A stretch of DNA of 64,000 bases from Maritalea porphyrae (GTDB taxonomy: Bacteria > Pseudomonadota > Alphaproteobacteria > Rhizobiales > Devosiaceae). The notes below the pieces were generated by a model. It did no database searches. It was not told the DNA's origin and was given only the letters and a program-made list of their open reading frames with translations. The first letter of the stretch is position 1. Each line of letters begins with the position of its first letter. The stretch spans positions 186,001 through 250,000 of the forward strand of contig NZ_JAPWGX010000003.1 in the NCBI RefSeq assembly GCF_027213965.1, in the 5' to 3' direction. Below, piece after piece: positions 18,356 through 27,428 of this stretch. Both the position numbers and the translations under genes were made by a program.

Positions 18356-18901
18356 TTACAAAAATTTTGCGAGCGCCAATGCCTCTTTGAACCGTTGGTC
18401 GGTGAAATAGCCTGTCTCGTGCAATATGTTGATGACTGCCACCGTTTTCCCTGACTTGACGACAGGGACATTTACAATTGAGCCGCAGCCAAGACTTTTA
18501 ATAATGTCCAGATCAGGAAATTGATCGCCCATTTGATCAGGCGAATTGGCCAGAAATGGTTTTTGTGATTCCACAACATCTTTGAACCACTGTGTTTTGA
18601 GAATGGGTTTGGTGCCGCTGGTTGGGTATGTGGTAGGATTTGATGAATATGAACGACGGGCCAATTGAGCAGGTAGGTCTAATTCCATAATCGTGAGTAG
18701 TTTGAACCCAGGTGCAACTGTAGCGGCCGCATTTAGCCTTTCAAATATTGCATTGTGATCCCTGGTATCGAATTGTTTTGAAATGTCCAAAATCGGCCCC
18801 AATTTCTCATTTTTTTGGTTTTTTTGTCGCGTTTGCTTGCAGTTTGGTTTAAGCGAACCCATCTGCGCTTCTTGGTTTGCAACAATGAGTTTAAAGCGCA
18901 T
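18356..18901 (-). CDS. GAF-domain protein
   Basis: A 181-residue soluble protein whose residues ~40-175 read as a GAF sensor fold, ending in the typical GSIVNVPVVKSGKTVAVINIL segment (positions given rather than motif detail). The Lys/Gln-rich N-terminal 30 residues are unlike GAF and may be a mis-chosen start; an internal ATG at residue 14 is an alternative. There is no catalytic or output domain. It is divergent from the XRE-cupin regulator across 70 bp containing an inverted repeat, so it may be its target. Confidence 0.75.
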   Translation of the reverse strand: MRFKLIVANQEAQMGSLKPNCKQTRQKNQKNEKLGPILDISKQFDTRDHNAIFERLNAAATVAPGFKLLTIMELDLPAQLARRSYSSNPTTYPTSGTKPILKTQWFKDVVESQKPFLANSPDQMGDQFPDLDIIKSLGCGSIVNVPVVKSGKTVAVINILHETGYFTDQRFKEALALAKFL

Positions 18902-18918
18902 TTAGGGAGTTGAAGGGG

Positions 18919-18944
18919 TTGGTGTAAACACTATTCTACACCAA
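18919..18944. promoter_or_regulatory. Inverted-repeat operator between the GAF and XRE-cupin genes
   Basis: TTGGTGTA and TACACCAA are perfect 8-bp inverted half-sites separated by 10 bp, centred in the 70-bp divergent gap. The half-site spacing suits a dimeric helix-turn-helix regulator such as the adjacent XRE-cupin protein. Confidence 0.6.
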
Positions 18945-18971
18945 AGAGGAACGACGGGCAGGAAATTCGAT

Positions 18972-19610
18972 ATGATAAATGCTGATTTGGATCAACGGTC
19001 GGAGTTTTTTGCCGCCGAAGTTGAGGAAAAGCCGGTGCATCACTCTGGAACACCGCTGGTTGGTGGTTTGATCCGTGAACGCCGCCGGGGCATGAACATG
19101 ACGCTTAAAGAACTGGGCGAGTTGGCCAATCTATCTGTTGGTTTCTTATCTCAAGTTGAGCGTGATCAAGCGACCCCCTCGCTGGGTGCATTGTCGATGA
19201 TTTCCAAGGGCCTTGATGTGGAAATGGAGTTTTTTGTTTCTTCACCTGCCGTGCATCGCGGACGGACACGCCAAGGCGAGCGTGAAAGCTTTTCTGTTGA
19301 TGATTCTTCGCTCCGCTATGAACGACTTGGTGCGGATTTCGCAGGGAAAGCTTTGTCGTCTTTCATTATAACGGTACCTGCTGGTTATAAATCTGAGCGG
19401 GTAAGCCATGAGGGCGAAGAGATCATTTACATTCTTGAAGGTGAAGTCGTTACCTACGTTGAGAATGAAAAGGTGATTTTGAGCGCAGGGGACAGCTTGC
19501 ACTTCCGGTCAACCCGGACACACAGCTGGGAAAATGTGAGCGATGCCATTTGCAGAATCCTTTGGACAGGTACCGTGCCCATTTTCAGAAATGGTGCGTC
19601 GGCAAAGTAG
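18972..19610 (+). CDS. XRE-family regulator with C-terminal cupin domain
   Basis: A 212-residue transcription factor. The helix-turn-helix lies at about 33-88 (MTLKELGELANLSVGFLSQ region) and a cupin_2 beta-barrel at about 135-205, with HEGEEIIYILEGEV and GDSLHFRSTRTHSW marking the ligand pocket. Family members such as PuuR bind small metabolites and repress or activate neighbouring catabolic genes. AGGA lies about 10 nt before the ATG. A perfect inverted repeat in the upstream divergent gap is a candidate site. A GntR-type regulator and nagB follow. Confidence 0.9.
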   Translation: MINADLDQRSEFFAAEVEEKPVHHSGTPLVGGLIRERRRGMNMTLKELGELANLSVGFLSQVERDQATPSLGALSMISKGLDVEMEFFVSSPAVHRGRTRQGERESFSVDDSSLRYERLGADFAGKALSSFIITVPAGYKSERVSHEGEEIIYILEGEVVTYVENEKVILSAGDSLHFRSTRTHSWENVSDAICRILWTGTVPIFRNGASAK

Positions 19611-19666
19611 TCTCTGACCCTAAATAGAACTACTGGTATTGCTTGTTGCATGTTTGGTTGCATATT

Positions 19667-19683
19667 GGTATTTGATAGGTATG
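19667..19683 (+). promoter_or_regulatory. Repeated GGTATK half-sites before the GntR gene
   Basis: GGTATT at 19667 and GGTATG at 19678 repeat with 11-bp spacing, and another GGTATT lies at 19635. They are in the gap before the NagR-like gene and could be regulator half-sites. No full dyad is seen, so this is weak. Confidence 0.25.
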
Positions 19684-19752
19684 GTGCGCCCGAACATGAA
19701 CGATTCTTCAATGATGTGGCGTTCCAAAAAGTAAGACTGAGGGGTGCCGCGC

Positions 19753-20532
19753 ATGACAACTGTTGGCGAAGCTACACAACCAGATTTAATTACCTATCTT
19801 CGCGCCGCATTAGAGCGACCCGGTGTTCGCTATGAGTTGCTCGCTGAAGCGTTACGTCAATCCATTCAAAATGGTATTTTGACCGCTGGCGAGTTTTTGT
19901 TGGCCGAACGAGAGTTATCCGAAAAACTGGGGCTTAGCCGTGTCACCATTCGGCGCGCCTTTAAACCGTTGCTTGACGATGGGCAGTTGGTGCAAAAGCG
20001 GGGGTTGGGCACTTACGTGCCACGCAATCGCCCACAATCCCTTGAGAAGTCGCTGAAGTTTTTGAATGGTTTTTCTGAAGATATTCGCAACAGGGGCATG
20101 GAGCCGAGTTCGCAATTGGTCTTTAAGGGACTAGTTGCACCAATTCCTGAGGTGTGCGAGGCCTTGGGCGTTGCGCCACATATGCGCGTTTCCTGTTTCC
20201 GACGGATCCGCTATGCGGACGGTAGCATAATGGCCTACGAATTGGCCTATTTTCCATTAGAGGCGATCGATGCGGAAAATGTTGAGGAGGGTGACAGCTT
20301 GTATGCCCATCTTGATGCGCGTGGATTTAGACCTGTTAAAGCGCGCCAATCGATCAAAGCAACCAACTGCGATAAAGAATTGAGTGGTTATTTGGGCGTC
20401 GAAAAAGGTTCCGCCATTTTGGATATGGAGCGGACCTCGTTTGACCGCACGGGCAAAGCGGTGGAGTTTACACACTCATATTACCGTGGCGATCGTTACA
20501 TTTATTCAACCGACGTTGGAGACGATATCTAG
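19753..20532 (+). CDS. GntR-family regulator of the HutC/NagR type
   Basis: A repressor of about 259 residues with an N-terminal winged helix (LAERELSEKLGLSRVTIRRAF region, residues ~45-95) and a C-terminal UTRA ligand domain (about 115-255). It is immediately upstream of nagB, a standard pairing for NagR, which senses glucosamine-6-phosphate or N-acetylglucosamine-6-phosphate. A GTG lies in frame at 19744, but the ATG at 19753 has GAGGGG 8 nt upstream and is preferred. Control of nagB is inferred from context. Confidence 0.88.
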   Translation: MTTVGEATQPDLITYLRAALERPGVRYELLAEALRQSIQNGILTAGEFLLAERELSEKLGLSRVTIRRAFKPLLDDGQLVQKRGLGTYVPRNRPQSLEKSLKFLNGFSEDIRNRGMEPSSQLVFKGLVAPIPEVCEALGVAPHMRVSCFRRIRYADGSIMAYELAYFPLEAIDAENVEEGDSLYAHLDARGFRPVKARQSIKATNCDKELSGYLGVEKGSAILDMERTSFDRTGKAVEFTHSYYRGDRYIYSTDVGDDI

Positions 20533-20607
20533 TTTTAATGGACGACCGGGAAGGCAAAGTATCGGCCTGGCGTTTTACGTTCACAATCATCACACGGAGC
20601 AATTCCC

Positions 20608-21390
20608 TTGCGTCTTGTTATCTTACCGAATTCTGACGACGTGGCAGAATTTGCCTGCGATCTTTTTGCGCGTCAGCTCTTGGAAAAACCAAATAGCATT
20701 CTTGGCCTCGCCACGGGTTCTTCGCCCACCACACTTTACAAAAAGCTTATTGAACGCCAGCAAGGCGGAGACATTAGCTTTTCCAAGGTCACCAGTTTTA
20801 ATCTGGACGAATATGTGGGTTTGAACGGCGAACACACTCAGAGTTATCGCCATTTCATGAATGAGCAATTGTTCGACCATATCGATATTGATAAGGGGCG
20901 CACATTTGTCCCCAATGGGGTCGCAAAAGACCCCAACGAAGAGTGCAAGCGCTACGAAGAAATGATTGCCCTTGCGGGTGGCGTTGATTTGCAATTGTTG
21001 GGCATTGGTATCAATGGACATATTGGGTTTAATGAACCGCTTTCTAGCCTATCATCTCGCACGCGTGTGAAAACCCTAACAAAGTCGACGATCGAAGCGA
21101 ACTCGCGGTTTTTTGGACCGGACGAACGTCAGCCGACTGATTCAATGACCATGGGTATTGGCACCATTCTGGATGCGAAGCAGGTGGTTCTGTTGGCCAC
21201 TGGTGCCCATAAAGCTGAAGCTGTCAGAGGATGCGTTGAGGGGGCGGTTACCGCTTCTTGTCCGGCTTCAGCATTGCAATTACACCAACACGCCATTGTT
21301 GTGGTTGATGAGGCCGCGGCTGAACTGTTGAGCATGAAAGACTATGCGATTTGGGCCGAAACACGCCATATCGCCATGGAACAAATGTAG
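20608..21390 (+). CDS. nagB: Glucosamine-6-phosphate deaminase
   Basis: Converts glucosamine-6-phosphate to fructose-6-phosphate and ammonia. The 260-residue length is normal; GLATGSSPT binds phosphate, NLDEYVG carries catalytic Asp67 and GHIGFNEP holds the catalytic His/Glu region. It starts with TTG at 20608, supported by GGAG about 8 nt upstream and by alignment of MRLVIL with known N-termini. It follows the NagR-like gene by 75 bp and ends at a strong terminator. No nagA (deacetylase) is in the window. Confidence 0.95.
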   Translation: MRLVILPNSDDVAEFACDLFARQLLEKPNSILGLATGSSPTTLYKKLIERQQGGDISFSKVTSFNLDEYVGLNGEHTQSYRHFMNEQLFDHIDIDKGRTFVPNGVAKDPNEECKRYEEMIALAGGVDLQLLGIGINGHIGFNEPLSSLSSRTRVKTLTKSTIEANSRFFGPDERQPTDSMTMGIGTILDAKQVVLLATGAHKAEAVRGCVEGAVTASCPASALQLHQHAIVVVDEAAAELLSMKDYAIWAETRHIAMEQM

Positions 21391-21419
21391 CCGCATCAAA
21401 CCCAGCGTTAAGCAATTGG

Positions 21420-21451
21420 AAACCCCGTTCTTAGATGAGGACGGGGTTTTT
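21420..21451 (+). terminator. Rho-independent terminator of nagB
   Basis: AAACCCCGT pairs with ACGGGGTTT over 9 bp with a 12-nt loop, and the T run continues to 21451. Confidence 0.9.
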
Positions 21452-21560
21452 CCATTCTAATTTACTTCAAATTATGTGTTTTGGGGCTCTTATTCGTCGA
21501 CTATTTAATCCCAAATTGTGCAGCGCACGTCGCTCGCATTTAGAGGCGAACTGTGCTGCG

Positions 21561-22688
21561 ATGGCTGACTTGACGACAAAAATGATCAACAAATATAAAG
21601 CCTCAACTGCTGAAAACACTACGCTTGAAGTGGTGGCTGTCGACCCGCGCGTTTGGGATCAAACCGCGCATCAATTTGATGATATTTGCCAAGAGCAAAT
21701 GAATGTTTTTGCTGCCGAACGCTGGCCACAGATGAATGTGGACTGCCTGCATTTTTTACGCGATGGCGAATTGGTAGCAGGTTGTTTGATCATGCATCGT
21801 GCCGCGCCTTTGGGATTGGGCGGATTGGCGGTGTGTAAATGGGGCCCCGTTGTTCTGGATACTACAGCAGTGGATGCGGAAGCTATCCATGGTCTTGCTA
21901 TAGACGCGTTGGTGCAAAAATATGCAATTGAAGGGCGTTTGATGCTTTCGATATTGCCACGGCCCAGGCCATCGGAAGTCAATTTTGCCACTGAACAACT
22001 GTTGGCCCGCCGCTTTAAGCCCGGTCTTGGGCTGCCATTTCCCAATCGTTATTTCGTGAATGTTCATGTTGATGACGAAGCGATGCGCGCAAGTTTTGGC
22101 CAAAAGTGGCGTGCGCATTTGAAAAAAAGCGAGAAAAACGGACTTGAGTTCGAGCATTGTGATGTTTCGCAAATGCCTGTGTTTTACGACCTCTATCGGT
22201 CTATGACAGACCGAAAACAATTTCCGGATTATTCTGCATTTGATTCTTTGCATCATTTGATGGAAAATATTGACGACAGTGCGCGGCCTGAATTGTTTTT
22301 GGTGCGTCATGATGGCGAGCCAGTTGCTGGCGCAGTGATTTTTGCTACGGGCGATACCGCAGTTTATTTATATGGTGCAACCAATGATGAGGCCTTGCCA
22401 CTTCGCGCTGGCTATTTGATGCATTGGGAAATCATGCGCTGGCTTGCGCGCCAAGACCGCATCAAATGGTACGACTTAGGTGGGACCGATGGTTTTTTGG
22501 GGCTGCACCAATTCAAAAACGGAATGGTTGGAAAAGCCGGAATTGTGTCTGAAGTGCCAAGAGTTATGAATTACGCGCACTGGATGTTGCCACGGCTTTT
22601 AGGCGAAACACTGTTTTTTGCCCGCGATACAAAGGCCCAAGTTATGCGTTGGATCAAATCCCGAAAAACTATAGGCCCGAACGACTAA
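21561..22688 (+). CDS. FemAB/BioF2-type GNAT acyltransferase
   Basis: Predicted aminoacyl- or acyl-transferase of the FemAB-related GNAT group (Acetyltransf_6), about 375 residues. The C-terminal GNAT half contains KWRAHLKKSEKNGL, FLVRHDGEPVAGAVIF, a YLYGAT segment and the final LGGTDG.LGLHQFKNG motif seen in FemAB-like proteins. The frame is open to 21435, but that start lies inside the nagB terminator; the ATG at 21561 with AGAGGCG some distance upstream is the best compromise, and 21582 is possible. Such proteins act on peptidoglycan precursors or envelope polysaccharides; the substrate here is unknown. Confidence 0.75.
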   Translation: MADLTTKMINKYKASTAENTTLEVVAVDPRVWDQTAHQFDDICQEQMNVFAAERWPQMNVDCLHFLRDGELVAGCLIMHRAAPLGLGGLAVCKWGPVVLDTTAVDAEAIHGLAIDALVQKYAIEGRLMLSILPRPRPSEVNFATEQLLARRFKPGLGLPFPNRYFVNVHVDDEAMRASFGQKWRAHLKKSEKNGLEFEHCDVSQMPVFYDLYRSMTDRKQFPDYSAFDSLHHLMENIDDSARPELFLVRHDGEPVAGAVIFATGDTAVYLYGATNDEALPLRAGYLMHWEIMRWLARQDRIKWYDLGGTDGFLGLHQFKNGMVGKAGIVSEVPRVMNYAHWMLPRLLGETLFFARDTKAQVMRWIKSRKTIGPND

Positions 22689-22706
22689 TTCGATTTCTTA
22701 AAAGCG

Positions 22707-23303
22707 CTAACTCTTTGGGCCAAAAGCGTCCTTAAAACGTTGCGTTAGTCGACCCAATCGACCTTTTACAGCAAATGGGCGATATCCCGGGATTGTCTTT
22801 TTTGTCTCAATTTCAAAAACCAGATAGTCCTCGCCAAAGATATGCTTTTTGAGCTCAGCAACTTCAGTCCATCCAAATCGCTTTAGGATAATTCGTGCGG
22901 TGCGGTTGTCTGTGCGGGTTAGGGTCGATAATTTGTGCCAATTGCCGTTGTCAAAATACTCTTTGAAATAGGTGTTGCCGACGATGGCCAATTTCGAATT
23001 GCGAAATGCGGGCAAAATGTAGGACCAATAGAGAAACACCACACCATTGTCTGGCCCCGAAATCATGAATCCGGCCCGTTCCCCGTTCTTTTTAAGGATC
23101 AGAAGGTGGTGGGGGTCATATTCAAAAAGAGCGCGGATCAAATTGGCATTGATGCGTTGTTTTTCAAAAGCTTTGAATTCGTCATTGTAGAATTCTAGCT
23201 CGTCAATGGCTTGATGAACGTGGGTGAGGACCCAATCCAAGTCGGCTAGTTCCGCCGGGCCAGCGGTGTCATTTGACTGTTGGTTTGTGGTGTTCATGCG
23301 CAT
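22707..23303 (-). CDS. GNAT-like acetyltransferase
   Basis: A 198-residue protein whose middle part (about 65-170) resembles a GNAT fold: a LLILKKNGERAGFMISG strand pair, then FRNSKLAIVGN and TRTDNRTARIILKRFGWTEV, the typical helix-turn before the last strand. The acetyl-CoA P-loop is not clear, so activity is uncertain. It is convergent with the FemAB-like gene (19-bp gap). The first ATG is used; a second one lies two codons in. Confidence 0.6.
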   Translation of the reverse strand: MRMNTTNQQSNDTAGPAELADLDWVLTHVHQAIDELEFYNDEFKAFEKQRINANLIRALFEYDPHHLLILKKNGERAGFMISGPDNGVVFLYWSYILPAFRNSKLAIVGNTYFKEYFDNGNWHKLSTLTRTDNRTARIILKRFGWTEVAELKKHIFGEDYLVFEIETKKTIPGYRPFAVKGRLGRLTQRFKDAFGPKS

Positions 23304-23570
23304 TTGGTCTCTATCTTGTGGGTTGTGTGGAAAATAACCTGATCGCCTTTAAGTTTGGTTTCGATGAGCAAACTGTCTCAAAATAGTTGCTTTTGAGCAT
23401 AACAAGTCCAAAAAGATGCCAACAGATATTGACCAAGTGCTACCAACCCTTTAGCCATTTGTGCACGGTGTTGTGGGGACAACGTGCGGCGCAAATGTTT
23501 TGTGTCGCCAACCGTAAGTCCGGCAGTAATGCCCTAGTTAGTAGACTTTAAAACGAGGAGGAGTCGCTCG

Positions 23571-25514
23571 ATGAGTGATGATATCTATCAGCCATCTAAA
23601 GAGATCGTCTCACACGCCCTAATCAACACAGACCAATATAAAGACATGTATGCGAAATCTGTCGCAGATCCTGAGGGATTTTGGGGCGAAGCCGCAAAGC
23701 GTCTTGATTGGATCAAAGAGCCGACGAAGATCAAGAATACAAGTTTTGAGCATTCTAGTGTTTCAATCAAATGGTTTGAAGATGGCGAGCTGAATGTCTC
23801 AGTCAACTGTATAGACCGCCATCTACCTGAACGCGCTGATCAAACGGCGCTTATTTGGGAAGGTGATGAGCCGGGCACAGACATGCACATTACATATGCG
23901 CAATTGCACCGTCGGGTAAGCCGATTTGGCAATGTTTTGCGCAATCTTGGGGTGCAAAAAGGTGATCGGGTAACCATTTACCTGCCCATGATCCCTGAGG
24001 CTGCTTATGCCATGCTGGCTTGCGCGCGCATTGGCGCGGCGCACTCGATTGTTTTTGCGGGCTTTTCACCAGAAGCCCTTGCCGGGCGGATTAATGATTG
24101 CAAATCAACTGTGGTCATCACCGCAGATGAGGGGCGTCGTGGTGGCAAAACCGTGCCATTGAAGGCCAATGTGGACGAAGCGGCGAAGCACGCGCTGGGC
24201 ATTGAGAAAATTCTTGTTGTTGAGAATACGGGCAATGAAGTTGCCATGAAGGGCGGGCGCGACGTTTGGTGGCGCGAGGCTGCAACGGGCGTTGATGAGT
24301 TCTGTAAGCCTGAGCGCATGAATGCAGAAGATCCCTTGTTCATTCTTTATACGTCTGGTTCAACCGGCACGCCAAAGGGCGTATTGCACACAACCGGTGG
24401 CTACCTTGTTTATGCGGCGATGACCCATGAATATGTGTTCGACTATCATGATGGCGACATTTATTGGTGCACAGCGGATGTGGGGTGGGTCACTGGCCAC
24501 AGCTACATCATTTATGGACCGCTGGCGAACGGTGCGACATCTTTGATGTTTGAAGGCGTGCCAAATTATCCGGATGCATCGCGTTTTTGGCAAGTTTGCG
24601 AAAAGCACAAAGTCAATCAATTCTATACTGCACCAACTGCCATTCGGGCTTTGATGGGCGCGGGCAATGAATATGCTCAAAAGTGTGATCTTTCCTCTTT
24701 GCGCATTCTTGGCACCGTGGGTGAGCCAATTAATCCTGAAGCTTGGAATTGGTACAATGATGTAATCGGCAAAGGCAAATGCCCGATTGTTGATACATGG
24801 TGGCAAACAGAAACCGGCGGCCATTTGCTGACGCCTTTGCCTGGGGCGACACCGACCAAACCGGGGTCTGCCACCACACCATTTTTCGGCGTTCAGCCCG
24901 TTATTCTTGACCCAACAACTGGTGAAGAGATCACGAACGTTGAGGCTGAGGGCGTTTTGTGCATCAAAGATAGCTGGCCGGGTCAGATGCGCTCTGTCTA
25001 TGGTGATCATGAGCGTTTCATCAAGACCTATTTCTCTGACTATAAGGGCTATTACTTTAGTGGTGATGGCTGTCGTCGAGATAAAGACGGCTACTATTGG
25101 ATCACGGGCCGCGTTGATGATGTGTTGAACGTTTCTGGCCATCGTATGGGCACCGCCGAAATCGAAAGTGCGCTTGTGGCTCATCCCAAGGTCTCAGAAT
25201 CTGCCGTTGTGGGCTATCCTCACGATGTAAAAGGGCAGGGCATTTATTGCTATGTTACTCTGATGGCGGGCGAAGAACAAAGCGACGAGTTGAAAGCGGA
25301 ATTGCGCAATTGGGTGCGCAAAGAAATTGGGCCCATCGCGTCTCCGGACATGATGCAGTTTGCGCCCGGGTTACCCAAAACCCGTTCCGGCAAGATTATG
25401 CGCCGTATTTTGCGCAAGGTCGCTGAGAACGATTATGGAGCACTTGGTGACATATCGACTTTGGCTGATCCCAGTGTTGTTGATGACTTGATCGAGAATC
25501 GTCAAAACCGATAA
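23571..25514 (+). CDS. acsA: Acetyl-CoA synthetase (AMP-forming)
   Basis: Activates acetate to acetyl-CoA through acetyl-AMP, in the cytoplasm. The 647-residue length is typical. The nucleotide-binding P-loop [11 protein letters not shown], the acetate pocket region with WWQTETGG, and the C-terminal [11 protein letters not shown], containing the lysine usually controlled by acetylation, are all present. GGAGGAG lies about 8 nt before the ATG. It is monocistronic, closed by a terminator 29 bp downstream. Confidence 0.97.
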   Translation: MSDDIYQPSKEIVSHALINTDQYKDMYAKSVADPEGFWGEAAKRLDWIKEPTKIKNTSFEHSSVSIKWFEDGELNVSVNCIDRHLPERADQTALIWEGDEPGTDMHITYAQLHRRVSRFGNVLRNLGVQKGDRVTIYLPMIPEAAYAMLACARIGAAHSIVFAGFSPEALAGRINDCKSTVVITADEGRRGGKTVPLKANVDEAAKHALGIEKILVVENTGNEVAMKGGRDVWWREAATGVDEFCKPERMNAEDPLFILYTSGSTGTPKGVLHTTGGYLVYAAMTHEYVFDYHDGDIYWCTADVGWVTGHSYIIYGPLANGATSLMFEGVPNYPDASRFWQVCEKHKVNQFYTAPTAIRALMGAGNEYAQKCDLSSLRILGTVGEPINPEAWNWYNDVIGKGKCPIVDTWWQTETGGHLLTPLPGATPTKPGSATTPFFGVQPVILDPTTGEEITNVEAEGVLCIKDSWPGQMRSVYGDHERFIKTYFSDYKGYYFSGDGCRRDKDGYYWITGRVDDVLNVSGHRMGTAEIESALVAHPKVSESAVVGYPHDVKGQGIYCYVTLMAGEEQSDELKAELRNWVRKEIGPIASPDMMQFAPGLPKTRSGKIMRRILRKVAENDYGALGDISTLADPSVVDDLIENRQNR

Positions 25515-25542
25515 AGATCGTTTACAATTTTAAAGCTAAACA

Positions 25543-25573
25543 GGCGCTAAGACCATGGTTTTAGCGCCTTTTT
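25543..25573 (+). terminator. Rho-independent terminator of acsA
   Basis: GGCGCTAA pairs with TTAGCGCC over 8 bp, with further A-T pairing in the 10-nt loop, followed by five T residues. Confidence 0.92.
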
Positions 25574-25690
25574 AATGTGTTGTTTACGGCAATATCTGAA
25601 TCCTGATGGTGTTAACCGCTTTATTCACCTCCTGCGCCCAAAATGTCCGAAATCAAGAATTTTGGACGTCATGTCACACAGGGGCACATC

Positions 25691-27328
25691 ATGTTAAAGC
25701 GAGTTTTCGGTATCTTCCTTATCTTTGTTGCGTTGAGCAGCGCAGCGTTCGCTGACGATTGGGTTGCGAAAAAGCTGCGCGGCGGCGTTTTCGTTTTCCA
25801 AACCGGTCAGTGGGTACAAATTAAACGCGGACACGTGGTTTCTGATGAAAGTGCCATCCAAACGGCGAAGGGCGCGCGTGTGCTTTTTGCCCGGGGCAAG
25901 GAAACAATTGATGTGCGAGGCGATACACGGATCCGTATTTCAGATAGGACCGGTTCCAAACGAACAGTGGTGGCGCAAGATTTTGGATCGATTACCGTCG
26001 ATGTTGAAAAGCGAAATGTGCAACACTTTGAAGTGCGCGCACCATTGCTCGCTGCGGTGGTTAAAGGCACAAAATTTACCGTTACAGCGACCAAAGGCAA
26101 AGCAAGCATCAAAGTTGAGCGTGGCCGCGTTGAGGCGCGTGACAATAAAGCTGGCATGAAAGTTGACGTTAAACCACGTCAAGAAGTTGAATTGAACTCC
26201 AGTGACAAGCCTATTTTGACTGTTGAGGGGCGCGGCACAAAGGAGCCTATTCGGTCTACGGCAAATGATGCTGTTCTGTCTGTTCGTCAGGTCATTCAAA
26301 AGGTCGAAAAAGCACGTCCAGCGTCTCCAGTTAGTCTTGCTGAGGTGCAAAAACTGGCAGCTCAGCAAGGCAAAAGCTTGTCCAAGTCTGATCGTGAATA
26401 TGCCGCAAAGAAAGAACTAAAGGCTGCAAAAAAATCTGGAAATGCAAAGGCCATTGCTCAGGCGGTTGTTTCAACACAAATTGCGCAACAGGATGATCAA
26501 ACAATAGCTGCAGCTGCAAAAGCTCAAGGTGCCGCGACAGCTGTTTTACAACGAGCAGCAAAGAATGCCTCCTCAGCTGCGGCGAACGCAGAGCGAGCAG
26601 AAGTTGAAAAGAAGCAGGCAGATAAAGCCTTAAAAGAGGCGAAGAAAAGCGGTGATGCTGCAGCTATAGCTGAAGCTGCAAAAGCTGCTGCTCAAGCGAA
26701 AGCCAACGAAAAAGCAGCCGAAGCTGCAGCGAAAGCGGCAGAAAAAGCGGCGAAATCTGCAGAAAAAGAAGCGGAGAAAGCGGCCAAGGACGCAGAAAAG
26801 GCAGCCAAGGACGCAGAGAAAGCCGCTGAGAAAGCTGCAAAGGATGCTGAAAAAGCGGCAAAAGACGCCGCAAAAGATTCAGAGGACGCTGCTAAAGATG
26901 CTGCGAAAGCGGCAGAAGATGCGCTAGACGACGCCAAGAAATCTGGCGATCAAAGTGCTATTGCTGCAGCCGCAAAAGCTGCAGAAGACGCAAAAGCAAA
27001 TGAAGAGGCTGTAAAAAAGGCAAATGACGCTGCCGAAGATGCGGCCAAGAATGCAGAAAAGGCGGCCAAAGACGCAGCTAAAAATGCGGAGGATGCGGCC
27101 AAAGACGCAGCCAAGGATGCCGAAGATGCTGCCAAAGCCGCAGCGGAAGCGGACGAAAAGGCCGCTAAGGCTGCAGAGGATGCAGCTAAAGACGCCGCTA
27201 AAGCGGCTGAAGATGCAGCTAAAGAGGCAGATAAGGCTGCTAAAGATGCGGCCAAAGACGCAAAAAAGGCTGCCAAGAATGTATTAAATGGTGACGATGA
27301 CGATGACGATGACAAAAAAGACAAGTAG
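25691..27328 (+). CDS. Exported FecR-domain protein with long Ala/Lys/Glu/Asp-rich tail
   Basis: A 545-residue product. A signal peptide (about 1-21, ending AFA) precedes a FecR domain at ~44-165, with the VLFARGKETIDVRGDTR and FEVRAPLLAAVVKGTKF segments typical of FecR-CHASE2 partners. Residues ~240-530 are low-complexity helical sequence built from AAKDAEK/AAEDAAK units, resembling TolA or LEA-like rods, ending in a run of six Asp and KKDK. The ATG at 25691 is chosen because it gives a standard signal peptide and has AGGGG upstream. The next gene encodes a CHASE2 sensor; FecR-CHASE2 gene pairs are common, and a periplasmic interaction is inferred. Confidence 0.85.
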   Translation: MLKRVFGIFLIFVALSSAAFADDWVAKKLRGGVFVFQTGQWVQIKRGHVVSDESAIQTAKGARVLFARGKETIDVRGDTRIRISDRTGSKRTVVAQDFGSITVDVEKRNVQHFEVRAPLLAAVVKGTKFTVTATKGKASIKVERGRVEARDNKAGMKVDVKPRQEVELNSSDKPILTVEGRGTKEPIRSTANDAVLSVRQVIQKVEKARPASPVSLAEVQKLAAQQGKSLSKSDREYAAKKELKAAKKSGNAKAIAQAVVSTQIAQQDDQTIAAAAKAQGAATAVLQRAAKNASSAAANAERAEVEKKQADKALKEAKKSGDAAAIAEAAKAAAQAKANEKAAEAAAKAAEKAAKSAEKEAEKAAKDAEKAAKDAEKAAEKAAKDAEKAAKDAAKDSEDAAKDAAKAAEDALDDAKKSGDQSAIAAAAKAAEDAKANEEAVKKANDAAEDAAKNAEKAAKDAAKNAEDAAKDAAKDAEDAAKAAAEADEKAAKAAEDAAKDAAKAAEDAAKEADKAAKDAAKDAKKAAKNVLNGDDDDDDDKKDK

Positions 27329-27428
27329 AGAATTCATCTAGTTTATTGGTCGGTCCAATTAAGAACGTCGTAATGCAATTAGGGCATTATGGCGTTCTCT
27401 TTGTTTAATCCTACGAGTAACCCGCGTA

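Noticed and set aside
26692-27324. Long Ala/Ser-rich and Leu/Pro-rich frames on the minus strand opposite the FecR protein
   Set aside because: They are mirror images of the GCx/AAx codon bias of the Lys/Ala rod; no ribosome sites and no natural composition.
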